Source of the DNA: an uncultured Clostridia bacterium
Lineage (GTDB): Bacteria; Bacillota; Clostridia; Oscillospirales; Acutalibacteraceae
Assembly (NCBI GenBank): GCA_904420015.1
Contig: CAJFTS010000039.1
Coordinates: forward strand, 1 to 64,000
Direction: 5' to 3'
DNA length: 64,000 nucleotides
Position numbers and translations under genes: made by a program. How positions within the stretch are numbered: position 1 is the first letter of the stretch; each line of letters starts with the position of its first letter. The notes beneath the pieces are model-generated. The model was not told the origin of the DNA, made no database searches, and worked only from the letters and a program-made list of their open reading frames with translations. This document shows, in pieces, positions 50,405-57,957 of the stretch.

Positions 50405-50452
50405 AAAAACAAAAAGGCCGCAAAGCTTATGCTTTGCGGCCTTTTTGTTTTT
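50405..50452 (+). terminator. Terminator of nadE (bidirectional-looking)
   Basis: Perfect 22-bp inverted repeat 50405-50426/50431-50452 with A-rich left and T-rich right ends and a TTAT loop. It could also stop transcripts from the minus-strand XRE gene. Confidence 0.92.
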
Positions 50453-50532
50453 CTCCCTGTTATCCAAGAAAATCGTCCGGCGCGTGTGGTGAGATTCCGC
50501 CCGGACACCCCATACACAATAGAAAGGAACCT

Positions 50533-50748
50533 TTAAGCTCTGCGGAGAATCGAACGTTGCTTGGAAAGATCAATCATGTCCAATGAAACGTCATAGAGCT
50601 TGGCGATTTGCAGGAGTGTTTCCACCCGCGGAAAGGATTCTCCATTTTCCCATTTGGATACGGTCGTCTGGTCCACATTCAGGCTACCCGCTACTTCGCA
50701 TTGGGTGTAGCCCAAAGCCTTGCGGAGTTCTCTTAAGGTTTTTCGCAT
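50533..50748 (-). CDS. XRE-family helix-turn-helix regulator
   Basis: 71 residues from ATG at 50748 (GGAGGTGGCC upstream; TTG 50763 overlaps that site). It is a single HTH_3 domain: LRELRKALGYTQCEVAGSLNVDQTTVSKWENGESFPRVETLL in two halves, recognition helix DQTTVSKWENG. There is no ligand or dimer domain beyond a short basic tail. Such minimal regulators often belong to toxin-antitoxin or phage-derived modules, but no partner gene is adjacent. The AT-rich intergenic region upstream may contain its target. Confidence 0.9.
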   Translation of the reverse strand: MRKTLRELRKALGYTQCEVAGSLNVDQTTVSKWENGESFPRVETLLQIAKLYDVSLDMIDLSKQRSILRRA

Positions 50749-50987
50749 GTTGGCCACCTCCAAAGTAGTGTGTACAACTCTTTGAACCTACTATATCATA
50801 TTTGTCTCATGAATTCAATACATAGCCATGTAAAATCAATCAAAATAGGAAATAAAATGTTGAGTATAAAATCAAATTATTTCATGAAATCGGCTATAAT
50901 AATATTTTTGACATTGAACAGCAAATTTTATATAGATAAATCAATCGTAATGCATAGAAAATAGTTGTTCGTTGAAATTGAGACTTT
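50749..50987. other. AT-rich intergenic region
   Basis: 239 nt of AT-rich sequence, distinct from its surroundings. The one long plus-strand frame (from 50770) has no ribosome-binding site or family feature, so I see no gene. Probable promoter region of the XRE gene and possibly a remnant of a lost accessory gene. Confidence 0.5.
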
Positions 50988-51707
50988 TTACCTCGTCAGA
51001 TCCCGGATAACCTCTCCCGCAAGAATAAGCCCGGCGACGGAAGGCACAAATGAGACGCTTCCCGGCGTCTGCCGCTTGCCCGGCAGGGTGGGGGACTCCG
51101 GCGAACCGGCGGCCTGTGGCTTGACGGGCGGTTCCTTGGAATAGACCACCTTGAGGGAGGATATCCCTCTTCGGCTGAGCTCCCGGCGCATGACCCGGCA
51201 CAAAGGACAAACAGAGGTGTCATATAAGTCGGCCACCTCAAAGCGGGTGGGGTCGAGCTTATTGCCGGCACCCATACAGCTGATGATGGGGGTGCCTTGC
51301 TGCCGGGCCTTTTCCACCAAATCCAGCTTGGAGGAGACGGTGTCAATGGCGTCGACGATGTAATCCACCTTCCCCGATAGAAGGGACAGGGAATTTTCCG
51401 GCGTGCAAAAAACTGCATGGGCGGTCACCCGGCAGGCGGGGTTAATGTCCAGCACCCGCTCGCGCATAACCTCCACCTTGGGGCGGCCCAGGGTACTGTG
51501 CAGAGCAATGATCTGCCGGTTTAGATTGGAAGGGGCCACCCTATCCGCATCCACCAGGGTCAGCGCCCCGATTCCCGCCCGGGCCAACGCCTCCACCGTG
51601 AAGCCGCCTACCCCTCCAATTCCGAATACCGCGACGTGGGCGCCCTGCAGGCGATCCACCCCTTCCTCTCCCAGTAAAAGCCGGGTTCTTGCAAATTCCT
51701 CCGACAT
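50988..51707 (-). CDS. tcdA: tRNA threonylcarbamoyladenosine dehydratase
   Basis: 239 residues. E1-like ThiF/MoeB fold: VAVFGIGGVGGFTVEALARAGIG (in two parts a Rossmann loop), NLNRQIIA, DAIDTVSSK, and a Cys pair CPLC. It cyclises t6A37 in tRNAs to ct6A. Length and motifs match TcdA (YgdL) and not a ubiquitin-like-protein activator, and no small partner is nearby. It stands alone on the minus strand. Confidence 0.92.
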   Translation of the reverse strand: MSEEFARTRLLLGEEGVDRLQGAHVAVFGIGGVGGFTVEALARAGIGALTLVDADRVAPSNLNRQIIALHSTLGRPKVEVMRERVLDINPACRVTAHAVFCTPENSLSLLSGKVDYIVDAIDTVSSKLDLVEKARQQGTPIISCMGAGNKLDPTRFEVADLYDTSVCPLCRVMRRELSRRGISSLKVVYSKEPPVKPQAAGSPESPTLPGKRQTPGSVSFVPSVAGLILAGEVIRDLTR

Positions 51708-51807
51708 GGCGCTTCATCCTTTCAATACCGCAGTTTCGCTTTCAGTATACGGTGGGCGGGCGGGCCTGTCAACGGCTGGTGTTTTTCACACAAATGCGAA
51801 AAAATCC

Positions 51808-51836
51808 TTGCAATTTGGTGGGTGGTATGCTAAGAT
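51808..51836 (+). promoter_or_regulatory. Promoter of secG
   Basis: TTGCAA (51808-51813), 17-nt spacer, TAAGAT (51831-51836) with extended TGC. Confidence 0.65.
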
Positions 51837-51879
51837 AATTTAGCGTAATCGTGTAACTATTTACGGAGGTGCTCATTCG

Positions 51880-52131
51880 ATGGGTGTTTTAGAGATTGTA
51901 TTTGGCGTTATTCTTCTTTTGTTCGCACTGGGAATCATCGCGGTGGTTCTGCTCCAGGAGGGCCGTCAGGCCGGCTTGAGCGGCGTTATCCAGGGTGGTG
52001 CCGACTCCTTCCTTGCGAAGAATAAGGCGCGCACGGTGGATGCCTTTTTGTCTCGCTCCACCAAGTTCGTCGCCATCGTCTTTTTTGTGATGACGGTCGT
52101 TATGAACGTGGTCATCGCCTTGGTGTCCTAA
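51880..52131 (+). CDS. secG: Preprotein translocase subunit SecG
   Basis: 83 residues, the usual size. Two membrane helices (about 3-25 and 58-80) flank a cytoplasmic loop with the family motif VLLQEGRQAGLSG. It supports SecYEG-mediated export. ACGGAGGTG sits upstream of ATG 51880. Often rnr/smpB follow secG in Firmicutes; here a terminator and a PadR gene follow. Confidence 0.95.
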   Translation: MGVLEIVFGVILLLFALGIIAVVLLQEGRQAGLSGVIQGGADSFLAKNKARTVDAFLSRSTKFVAIVFFVMTVVMNVVIALVS

Positions 52132-52161
52132 GCAGCTCCGTTTTATAAGGGTTTCAGGCCG

Positions 52162-52197
52162 GGCCTGTGTTTTGTAATCAAAACACAGGCCTTTTTG
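52162..52197 (+). terminator. Terminator of secG
   Basis: Perfect 13-bp stem GGCCTGTGTTTTG/CAAAACACAGGCC (52162-52174/52179-52191), then TTTTTG. Confidence 0.9.
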
Positions 52198-52213
52198 TTT
52201 TCTCTTATTTTCC

Positions 52214-52257
52214 TTGACATAGATAGATTGTCGATATATTATATAGATAATCTATAT
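52214..52257 (+). promoter_or_regulatory. Promoter and palindromic operator of the padR-ftsW unit
   Basis: TTGACA (52214-52219), 17-nt spacer, TATTAT (52237-52242). A perfect palindrome ATATAGAT-A-ATCTATAT (52241-52257) overlaps the -10 and start site, as expected for an autorepressing PadR protein. Confidence 0.7.
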
Positions 52258-52272
52258 AAAGGAGGGAACCGG

Positions 52273-52623
52273 ATGGCCATCGACAAGAGCCTGCAGGCGG
52301 GCAGCACGTCCATGCTGCTGCTGGGTCTGCTGGCGCAACAGGATATGTACGGCTATCAAATGATCGAGGAGCTGGAAAAACGTTCGGACCACACCTTTAC
52401 GCTGAAGGCGGGGACCCTTTATCCATTGCTTCATCAGCTCGAGGAGCAAGGGCTCCTGTTATCCTACGAAGGGACGGCGGAGGGGGCGCGGGTGCGCAAG
52501 TATTATCGCATCACCCCAAAGGGGACGGAAAAGCTTTCGGAAAAGAAGAGGGAATGGGAGCGGTATACCACCGCCGTCAACCGAGTTTTGAAGGGAGGCA
52601 GCAGGAATGCCGCGTGGTGCTAG
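52273..52623 (+). CDS. PadR-family transcription regulator
   Basis: 116 residues from ATG 52273 (GGAGGG upstream; the frame from 52195 crosses the promoter). Winged helix with MYGYQMIEEL, the recognition-helix region LKAGTLYPLLHQLEEQGLL and wing YYRITPKG, typical of PadR subfamily 1. Its reading frame overlaps the next gene by 17 nt, so the two are translationally coupled. PadR regulators are commonly paired with HAAS-domain membrane proteins, as here. Autorepression through the palindrome at 52241 is likely. Confidence 0.93.
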   Translation: MAIDKSLQAGSTSMLLLGLLAQQDMYGYQMIEELEKRSDHTFTLKAGTLYPLLHQLEEQGLLLSYEGTAEGARVRKYYRITPKGTEKLSEKKREWERYTTAVNRVLKGGSRNAAWC

Positions 52624-53938
52624 AATGGAGGCGTTTGTCAAAACGGTATGCGAGCAGGTTCGCTTCAAACGGGCAAAGCCAGGCATTGCCCGGGAGCTGA
52701 TGGATCATATGTGCGACCAGCAGCAGGCCTATCTGCGGCAGGGGATGGAAGAGGATGAGGCGGAGAAGCGGGCGGTTGAGCAGATGGGGGACCCGGTTAC
52801 CGTGGGAATGCAGATGGATCTGGCCCATCGGCCTAAGCCTCAGTGGGGCTTTTTTATCCTGACGGTAGGGCTGCTTGCGGCGGGAATTGCCGTGCAGGGA
52901 GCGCTCTTCGGCCAGGGGGACTCCGACCGGCTCTTTGTCACATTGATCGCTGCGGCTTTGGGCGGACTGGGAATGGCCGCGGCCTATTTCGCGGACTATA
53001 CCGTCCTTGCCCGGGCGCCGATGGGGATCTATTGGGGCCTTTTGGCGGCGGCCCTTCTCCTGTATGTGCTGTTTCCGGCGGAGGGAGGAGAAGCGCAGAG
53101 AGGGACGCTGTTGTTCCTGCTATTCCCGACGGCGTACGCGGGGATCGTGTTCCATTACCGGAAAAGGGGCTACGGCGGGCTGATGATAAGCTTCGGCTTT
53201 CTGGCGGCGGGCGTGTTGTTTTGCATGTGGTGCTTTCGCATACGGATGGGATTTTTGTGCCTTTTTAGCGGATTGCTCCTGTTGACCCTGGCGGTGGTCA
53301 AGGGGCATTACGGCGTGAAAAAGCGATGGGCGCTGCCGCTGCTGTATCTGCCGGTTGCGGCCGGCTGCGGTGTTTTTGCCTTTGGGTATTGGCAGCGGCT
53401 GATGACCGCCTTTTCCAGAGAGGAAGGTCTCGGCTACCTCACTGCGGTGACCCGGCAGCTGCTGGAGGGGGCGGCCCTTCTCGGCCCAGGCGCCACGGCA
53501 GGCAGCCTCGGCCGGCTGCCGGAGCTTCACACCGACTATCTGCTGACCTTCTTAATTGTCCGGTTTGGATGGCTTCCGTTTTTTCTGGTGCTCGGCCTCC
53601 TTGCCCTCTTTTTCGGTTACGCCGTCGTGCGCTGCCTGCGGCAGAGAGGGGTGCTCGCCAGAATGACGGCCGCCGCCGTCCTTTCGCCCCTGCTGATCGA
53701 AACGGGATTCTATCTGGCGGCGAATCTGGGCTGGATGGAGCTTTCCTCTCTGCCCTTGCCGCTGCTTTCCTACGGAGGCGCGGGCTTGGTTCTTCACCTG
53801 GTGCTGATAGGCTTTTTGTTATGTGTATTTCGGTGCGGATCAATGGAAGGTCCTCCGCCGCTGGCGTGTCAAACGCATGCATGGATACAGCTCGCGGACG
53901 GGGTGCTTTCCGTGCGGTTTCGTAAGCCCCGTTCTTAA
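52607..53938 (+). CDS. FtsW/RodA/SpoVE-like membrane protein with N-terminal HAAS-type domain
   Basis: 443 residues from ATG 52607 (ATG 52625 is an alternative start). The first 75 residues are a soluble helical domain (ARELMDHMCDQQQAYLRQGM, AEKRAVEQMGDP) of the DUF1700/permease-prefix (HAAS) kind. About ten membrane helices follow with SEDS hallmarks near the C-terminus: HTDYLLTFLIVRFGW, containing the conserved Asp, and LPLLSYGGAGLV. SEDS proteins polymerise glycan strands with a class B PBP. The region between them diverges from true FtsW/RodA, and the usual Glu-Glu after HTDF is lost, so activity is uncertain. It is coupled to a PadR regulator, unlike housekeeping SEDS genes; an inducible envelope-stress role is likely. 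Confidence 0.8.
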   Translation: MPRGARMEAFVKTVCEQVRFKRAKPGIARELMDHMCDQQQAYLRQGMEEDEAEKRAVEQMGDPVTVGMQMDLAHRPKPQWGFFILTVGLLAAGIAVQGALFGQGDSDRLFVTLIAAALGGLGMAAAYFADYTVLARAPMGIYWGLLAAALLLYVLFPAEGGEAQRGTLLFLLFPTAYAGIVFHYRKRGYGGLMISFGFLAAGVLFCMWCFRIRMGFLCLFSGLLLLTLAVVKGHYGVKKRWALPLLYLPVAAGCGVFAFGYWQRLMTAFSREEGLGYLTAVTRQLLEGAALLGPGATAGSLGRLPELHTDYLLTFLIVRFGWLPFFLVLGLLALFFGYAVVRCLRQRGVLARMTAAAVLSPLLIETGFYLAANLGWMELSSLPLPLLSYGGAGLVLHLVLIGFLLCVFRCGSMEGPPPLACQTHAWIQLADGVLSVRFRKPRS

Positions 53939-53992
53939 AGGAAGGGTTCGAAAAGCGGAGGAAATAGGAAGCCGTGCCTTTTATGCCCTGGT

Positions 53993-54034
53993 AAAAAGAG
54001 CCCGCGGACGTTATCAAGTCCGCGGGCTCTTTTC
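53993..54034. terminator. Bidirectional terminator
   Basis: Perfect 16-bp stem AAAAGAGCCCGCGGAC/GTCCGCGGGCTCTTTT (53994-54009/54018-54033) between convergent genes. Confidence 0.92.
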
Positions 54035-54054
54035 CAGCCGGTTAAAATATTCGG

Positions 54055-55395
54055 TCATTGCTCCAAGGTTTGCTTTTTGCGATAGATCTGGGGAACGCCG
54101 TTTGCGATGAGGCCGACGAGCTTGCCCCCGCTGTTTTGCAGCTTGAGGATGGCGTCGTCCGCCGCGTCCACCCGGGTTTTTTCATACCGCCCCACTAAAA
54201 TGCAGCCGTCGCAGGCGGCGCTGACCGAGCAGGCGTCGGCAAAGCTGTTGGCGTTTGGGGCGTCCACCAGAATCCGGTCATACTTCGACCGCAGCGCGTC
54301 GAGGAGCGCGTACATGGCGGTGGAATCCAGCAGGGCGGAAGGGTTCTCCACAAAAGAGGAGGTGGAGCAGATCACGTCTAAATGCTCGTTTACCCTGGCA
54401 ACGGCTTTGTCGATGCTCACCCGGGCGGTCAGCACGTCCGACAAGCCGTTGACCGAATCCACCCGCAGGCGGGAACGGATGTGGGCCGAGCGCATGTCCG
54501 CGTCGATGAGAAGCACCCGTTCCTCCGTCTCCGAAAAGGCGAGCGCCAGGCCAGAGGCGATGGTGGACCGGCCTTCCTTGGGGCCGGTGGAGCAGATCAG
54601 AAGGCATTTGCCGTCGTTCCCGGCTGCGTGGCGCACCGCCGTACGCAAAATCCGCACCGATTCCGGAACCGGCTCCCCCGGCCGCCTGTCCAGCCCTTTT
54701 TCGCCGGCGGGGAGGATTCCCAGCAGCGCGGTGCCGCGGGAAGCGCAGAATTTTTTGAAATCCCGGATAAAGTTGTCCTTTATTTGAAAATAGAAAAGGA
54801 AGCCCAGATAGAAGAGCATTCCTAAAATCGCCCCGGCGAAGCCCTTGGTGACGGCCTTCACTAAGCTGGCGGTGGTGGAGGGCGCCGCAGCCCGGTCGAG
54901 CACGGTGGCGGAGACGGGAGGAGAGGTAAAGCGGCGCTGGATTTCATCGCTGCCGATGGTGGCCAGCTGATTTGCCATATTGGCCGCCTTAACGCCGTCG
55001 GAATAGGTAATGGTGATTTTCAGCGCATTGGAATCGTCGATCCGCGTGACCCGCACCCCTTTCGCAAAGGAGGCGGTATCCATGTAGATTTTCGCTTCGG
55101 TCATGGCCCGGTCCACCACGTCGAGACTGCTGACAATGGCGACCGAGTCCTTGGCGATCTCCTCAGTCAGCTCCGCTTTCTGGGCCTCGGCGGCAACGCT
55201 GCCGTCGGTCGCTAGGTTGTTGACCAGCATAATGGAGGAGGAAACCGTCACGTTTTTGTCGAGTATGGCATAGGAAAGGAAGGCCATGACCGCAAACCCG
55301 ACCAGCATCGCGAGGATGGCGAAAACAGACCGTCTGCGCACCTGGGAAGCGTAGCTTGCAAGGCTGAAAATTCCGCTGCTGAAAAACTTTTTCAT
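54055..55395 (-). CDS. Wzz-like chain-length protein fused to BY-kinase-like ATPase domain
   Basis: 446 residues from ATG at 55395; the frame to 55542 runs into the promoter. An N-terminal Wzz-type domain has two membrane helices (about 20-45 and 185-205) and a periplasmic-type loop; the C-terminal domain (about 240-446) is CpsD/MinD-like with Walker A' VLLIDADMRS and Walker B DRILVDAPN. The Walker A reads STGPKEGRST: Arg (about residue 275) replaces the invariant Lys. No Tyr-rich tail is present (the end is YRKKQTLEQ). In family terms this should regulate polysaccharide export; here kinase activity is doubtful. It is monocistronic and convergent with the FtsW-like gene. Confidence 0.85.
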   Translation of the reverse strand: MKKFFSSGIFSLASYASQVRRRSVFAILAMLVGFAVMAFLSYAILDKNVTVSSSIMLVNNLATDGSVAAEAQKAELTEEIAKDSVAIVSSLDVVDRAMTEAKIYMDTASFAKGVRVTRIDDSNALKITITYSDGVKAANMANQLATIGSDEIQRRFTSPPVSATVLDRAAAPSTTASLVKAVTKGFAGAILGMLFYLGFLFYFQIKDNFIRDFKKFCASRGTALLGILPAGEKGLDRRPGEPVPESVRILRTAVRHAAGNDGKCLLICSTGPKEGRSTIASGLALAFSETEERVLLIDADMRSAHIRSRLRVDSVNGLSDVLTARVSIDKAVARVNEHLDVICSTSSFVENPSALLDSTAMYALLDALRSKYDRILVDAPNANSFADACSVSAACDGCILVGRYEKTRVDAADDAILKLQNSGGKLVGLIANGVPQIYRKKQTLEQ

Positions 55396-55513
55396 GGCGC
55401 CCCCTAGAAAATCGAAGAAATAGTGGTATATTTGAAAAAGGCCGCATATCCTATTGACGCTGGGAAGAGAAAAAACCAGGCAAAACGGCATGCAGGCGAA
55501 GGGATCCGCATTC

Positions 55514-55542
55514 AGTATAGTACAAAGGAAAATCCCCGTCAA
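55514..55542 (-). promoter_or_regulatory. Promoter of the Wzz/BY-kinase-like gene
   Basis: Minus strand TTGACG (55542-55537), 17-nt spacer, TATACT (55519-55514); leader of about 115 nt without a recognised element. Confidence 0.75.
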
Positions 55543-55595
55543 TAAAGTATGTGCGCAAAACCTTCTTTAGAAGCGCATGGCGTTGGAAAAAATGC

Positions 55596-55624
55596 TTGAC
55601 AGGCGGGGGGAATGCTGGTATGAT
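55596..55624 (+). promoter_or_regulatory. Promoter of the infC operon
   Basis: TTGACA (55596-55601), 17-nt spacer, TATGAT (55619-55624), extended TGG. Confidence 0.85.
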
Positions 55625-55630
55625 GGATGA

Positions 55631-55824
55631 GACAACAAAGTAGAACTGCATTTTGTCCGTTCTCACCCTCCCGACGCAGACCGATCGCGGAGGCGTTCAT
55701 ACGATGAAAGCTCAAAGCGCCGCAAGGCGCGGGCTTTGCTGTGTGAAGACGCGCGGACGGAGTATCATCCATCCGTGCTTTTCTTTTAAAACCCATGAAA
55801 ATAAGGCTTTGGAGGTGCTTACCC
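55631..55824 (+). promoter_or_regulatory. infC leader with attenuator (L20-leader type)
   Basis: A 190-nt leader holds a hairpin GCGCC-GCAA-GGCGC near 55716 and an intrinsic terminator 55751-55787 (stem GCGCGGACGGA against TCCATCCGTGC, then TTTTCTTTT). In Bacillus subtilis the infC-rpmI-rplT leader is attenuated by ribosomal protein L20. Gene order and a leader terminator are the same here; the L20-binding fold itself was not modelled. Confidence 0.65.
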
Positions 55825-56343
55825 ATTAGCAGCAAGGAACTGCAAATCAACGAAGATATCCGGGATAGAGAGGTGCGCGTCATCGACGCGGACGGTACTC
55901 AGCTGGGAATCATGCCGACGAAACAGGCGCTGGAGGTTTCCCTTGAGAAAAATCTGGATCTGGTGAAGATCGCCCCGACGGCGACTCCGCCGGTCTGCCG
56001 CATTATGGACTATGGAAAATACCGGTTTGAACAGGCAAAGCGGGAAAAGGAAGCCAGAAAGAACCAGCATGTGGTGGAGATTAAGGAAATCCGTCTTTCG
56101 CTGAATATCGATGTGCATGACTTCAATACCAAGTTGGGCCACGCCAAGCGCTTTTTGAAGGAAGGCAACAAAGTGAAGGTATCCATCCGGTTCCGCGGAC
56201 GGGAAATGGGCCATCCGGAGATCGGCCTGAACACCATGAAGCGGTTTGCCGAAGCGCTCGGCGAAGAGGCCAATGTGGAAAAGCAGCCGAAACTGGAAGG
56301 CCGTCATATGATTATGTTCCTTGCGGCAAAGCCTCAGAAATAG
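55825..56343 (+). CDS. infC: Translation initiation factor IF-3
   Basis: 172 residues if started at ATT 55825, which lies 8 nt after GGAGGT (55811-55816) and gives the normal IF-3 N-terminus ([19 protein letters not shown]). An ATG at 55795 is in frame but upstream of that ribosome-binding site. AUU starts are a known trait of infC that lets IF-3 limit its own translation. IF-3 binds the 30S subunit and checks start codons. Both domains and the linker ([15 protein letters not shown]) are intact. It is first of the infC-rpmI-rplT operon. Confidence 0.95.
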   Translation: MSSKELQINEDIRDREVRVIDADGTQLGIMPTKQALEVSLEKNLDLVKIAPTATPPVCRIMDYGKYRFEQAKREKEARKNQHVVEIKEIRLSLNIDVHDFNTKLGHAKRFLKEGNKVKVSIRFRGREMGHPEIGLNTMKRFAEALGEEANVEKQPKLEGRHMIMFLAAKPQK

Positions 56344-56464
56344 CTTTTTTCTATGCATCCGCATAGTGGAAGGTCCGCAGCTTTGCTCTGCGGACGAATT
56401 AGACCGCGGGAAACGGGCGGTTTCATCCCGTCTTTCCGCGCACAAAAACAAAGGAGGAAATACC

Positions 56465-56662
56465 ATGCCGAAGATGAAAACGCACAGCGGCGCGAAAAAG
56501 CGTTTTAAGCTTTCCAAGAACGGTAAGGTCATCCGGGCACACGCCAACAAATCCCATATTCTCACCAAGAAGAACACCAAGCGCAAGCGCAACCTTCGCA
56601 AGACCGCCGTGGCCGATGTGACCAATGTCAAGGCCGTGAAGAGACTCATCCCCTATAAATAA
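56465..56662 (+). CDS. rpmI: 50S ribosomal protein L35
   Basis: 65 residues from ATG 56465 (AAAGGAGGAAA upstream). Typical L35 sequence: [14 protein letters not shown] at the N-terminus, Lys/Arg-rich throughout, [20 protein letters not shown] at the end. A 120-nt spacer from infC contains a possible small hairpin but no gene. It is followed by rplT. Confidence 0.97.
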   Translation: MPKMKTHSGAKKRFKLSKNGKVIRAHANKSHILTKKNTKRKRNLRKTAVADVTNVKAVKRLIPYK

Positions 56663-56716
56663 GGAGCCCTCGCGGTCCTACTTAATAACTTTTACGATAA
56701 TGGAGGTTGCTTATAA

Positions 56717-57076
56717 ATGGCACGTATAAAGGGCGCAATGATGACGCGCAAAAGAAGAAAAAAAGTATTAAAGCTTGCCAAGGGCTATTACGGCGCCAAA
56801 TCCAAGCTGTTCCGCACGGCCAAACAGGCGGTTATGAAGTCCGGCCAGTATGCCTATATCGGCCGCAAGCAGAAGAAGCGTGATTTCCGCCGTCTGTGGA
56901 TCACCCGCATTTCCGCCGCCTGCCGCATGAATGGAATGAACTATTCCACCTTTATGAACGGCTTGAAGAAGGCCGGCGTCACCCTCAACCGCAAGATGCT
57001 TTCGGAAATTGCCATTGCCGATCCGGCTGCGTTCACCGCGCTGACCGAGCAGGCGAAGGCTGCCAACAATCAGTAA
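56717..57076 (+). CDS. rplT: 50S ribosomal protein L20
   Basis: 119 residues, standard length. N-terminal basic extension ([22 protein letters not shown]) and globular domain [21 protein letters not shown]. It is an early assembly protein of the 50S subunit and, in Bacillus, the repressor of its own operon through the leader upstream of infC. A terminator follows. Confidence 0.98.
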   Translation: MARIKGAMMTRKRRKKVLKLAKGYYGAKSKLFRTAKQAVMKSGQYAYIGRKQKKRDFRRLWITRISAACRMNGMNYSTFMNGLKKAGVTLNRKMLSEIAIADPAAFTALTEQAKAANNQ

Positions 57077-57084
57077 TTGCAATG

Positions 57085-57114
57085 CGCCCGGGAGATTTCC
57101 CGGGCGTACTTTTA
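57085..57114 (+). terminator. Terminator of the infC operon
   Basis: Perfect 9-bp stem CGCCCGGGA/TCCCGGGCG (57085-57093/57098-57106), then TACTTTTA; a moderate U-tract that may allow readthrough into the next gene. Confidence 0.75.
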
Positions 57115-57156
57115 TATGGTTTTGTCCCATTCGATACGAGGAAAGGAAGAAAAGAA

Positions 57157-57948
57157 ATGCTGACCATTCAAAGCCGGGAGAACGAACGCATCAAGCGCGC
57201 CGTCCGGCTTCTCGCCAACGCCAAGGCCCGCCGGGAGGAGGGGGCGTTTGTCATCGAGGGGGCGCGTTTGTGTACGGATGCGCTGCAAAGCGGCGCAGAT
57301 ATCCGGGAGGTCTATGTGACCGAAACGGCCGCCCAGCGGTATCCGGCAGAAGTCAAGGCGCTCCTAGAAACGGTTGCGGAATGTTTTTTTATTTCCCCCG
57401 CCGTGGCTGCCCGTTTGACGGACACAAAGCAGCCCCAGGGGATTTTTTGCGTCTGCGGCGCGCTTGACAAAAAGGCGCGGTTATATACAATAAAAAAAGA
57501 ATGCAAGATTCTGGCGTTGGAGGAAATGCAGGACCCGTCCAATTTGGGCGCGGTTTTGCGCAGTGCGGAAGCCTTTGGCCTGAGCGGGGTTTTGCTGTCG
57601 GACGGCTGCTGCGACCTCTATAATCCAAAGGTGCTGCGGGCGTCCATGGGCGCGGTTTTTCGGCTGCCCTTTGCCCGGCGGGCGGATTTTGCGGCCGCGC
57701 TGGGAGAATTATCGGCGCAGGGGGTTCCGACCCTGGCCGCCGTGGTGGACGCCGACGCACAGGATATTACCAAGCTCGATTTGCGGGGGCCGGCCGCGGT
57801 GGTCATCGGCAACGAGGGCAACGGCCTGCGCCCGGAAACCGCCGCTTTATGCGACAGGCGGGTGACCATCCCCATGCGGGGAAGGGCGGAGTCCCTCAAC
57901 GCTTCGGTGGCGAGCGCCATTTTGATGTGGGAAATGACCAAGGCTTAA
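57157..57948 (+). CDS. TrmH/SpoU-family RNA methyltransferase
   Basis: 263 residues from ATG 57157 (GGAAAGGAAG upstream). An N-terminal substrate-binding domain (about 1-95) precedes a SPOUT domain with motif 1 LEEMQDPSNLGAVLRSAEAFG, motif 2 VIGNEGNGLRPE and motif 3 IPMRGRAESLNASVASAILMWE. It 2'-O-methylates rRNA or tRNA; the exact target is unknown. It commonly sits near rplT in Clostridia. Confidence 0.93.
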   Translation: MLTIQSRENERIKRAVRLLANAKARREEGAFVIEGARLCTDALQSGADIREVYVTETAAQRYPAEVKALLETVAECFFISPAVAARLTDTKQPQGIFCVCGALDKKARLYTIKKECKILALEEMQDPSNLGAVLRSAEAFGLSGVLLSDGCCDLYNPKVLRASMGAVFRLPFARRADFAAALGELSAQGVPTLAAVVDADAQDITKLDLRGPAAVVIGNEGNGLRPETAALCDRRVTIPMRGRAESLNASVASAILMWEMTKA

Positions 57949-57957
57949 CCGGCCGGA

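Noticed and set aside
50770..50964. 64-residue open frame in AT-rich spacer
   Set aside because: No ribosome-binding site, no homology features, composition expected for intergenic AT-rich DNA.
55795..55824. ATG start for infC
   Set aside because: It lies before the GGAGGT site and adds residues not seen in IF-3; ATT 55825 fits better.
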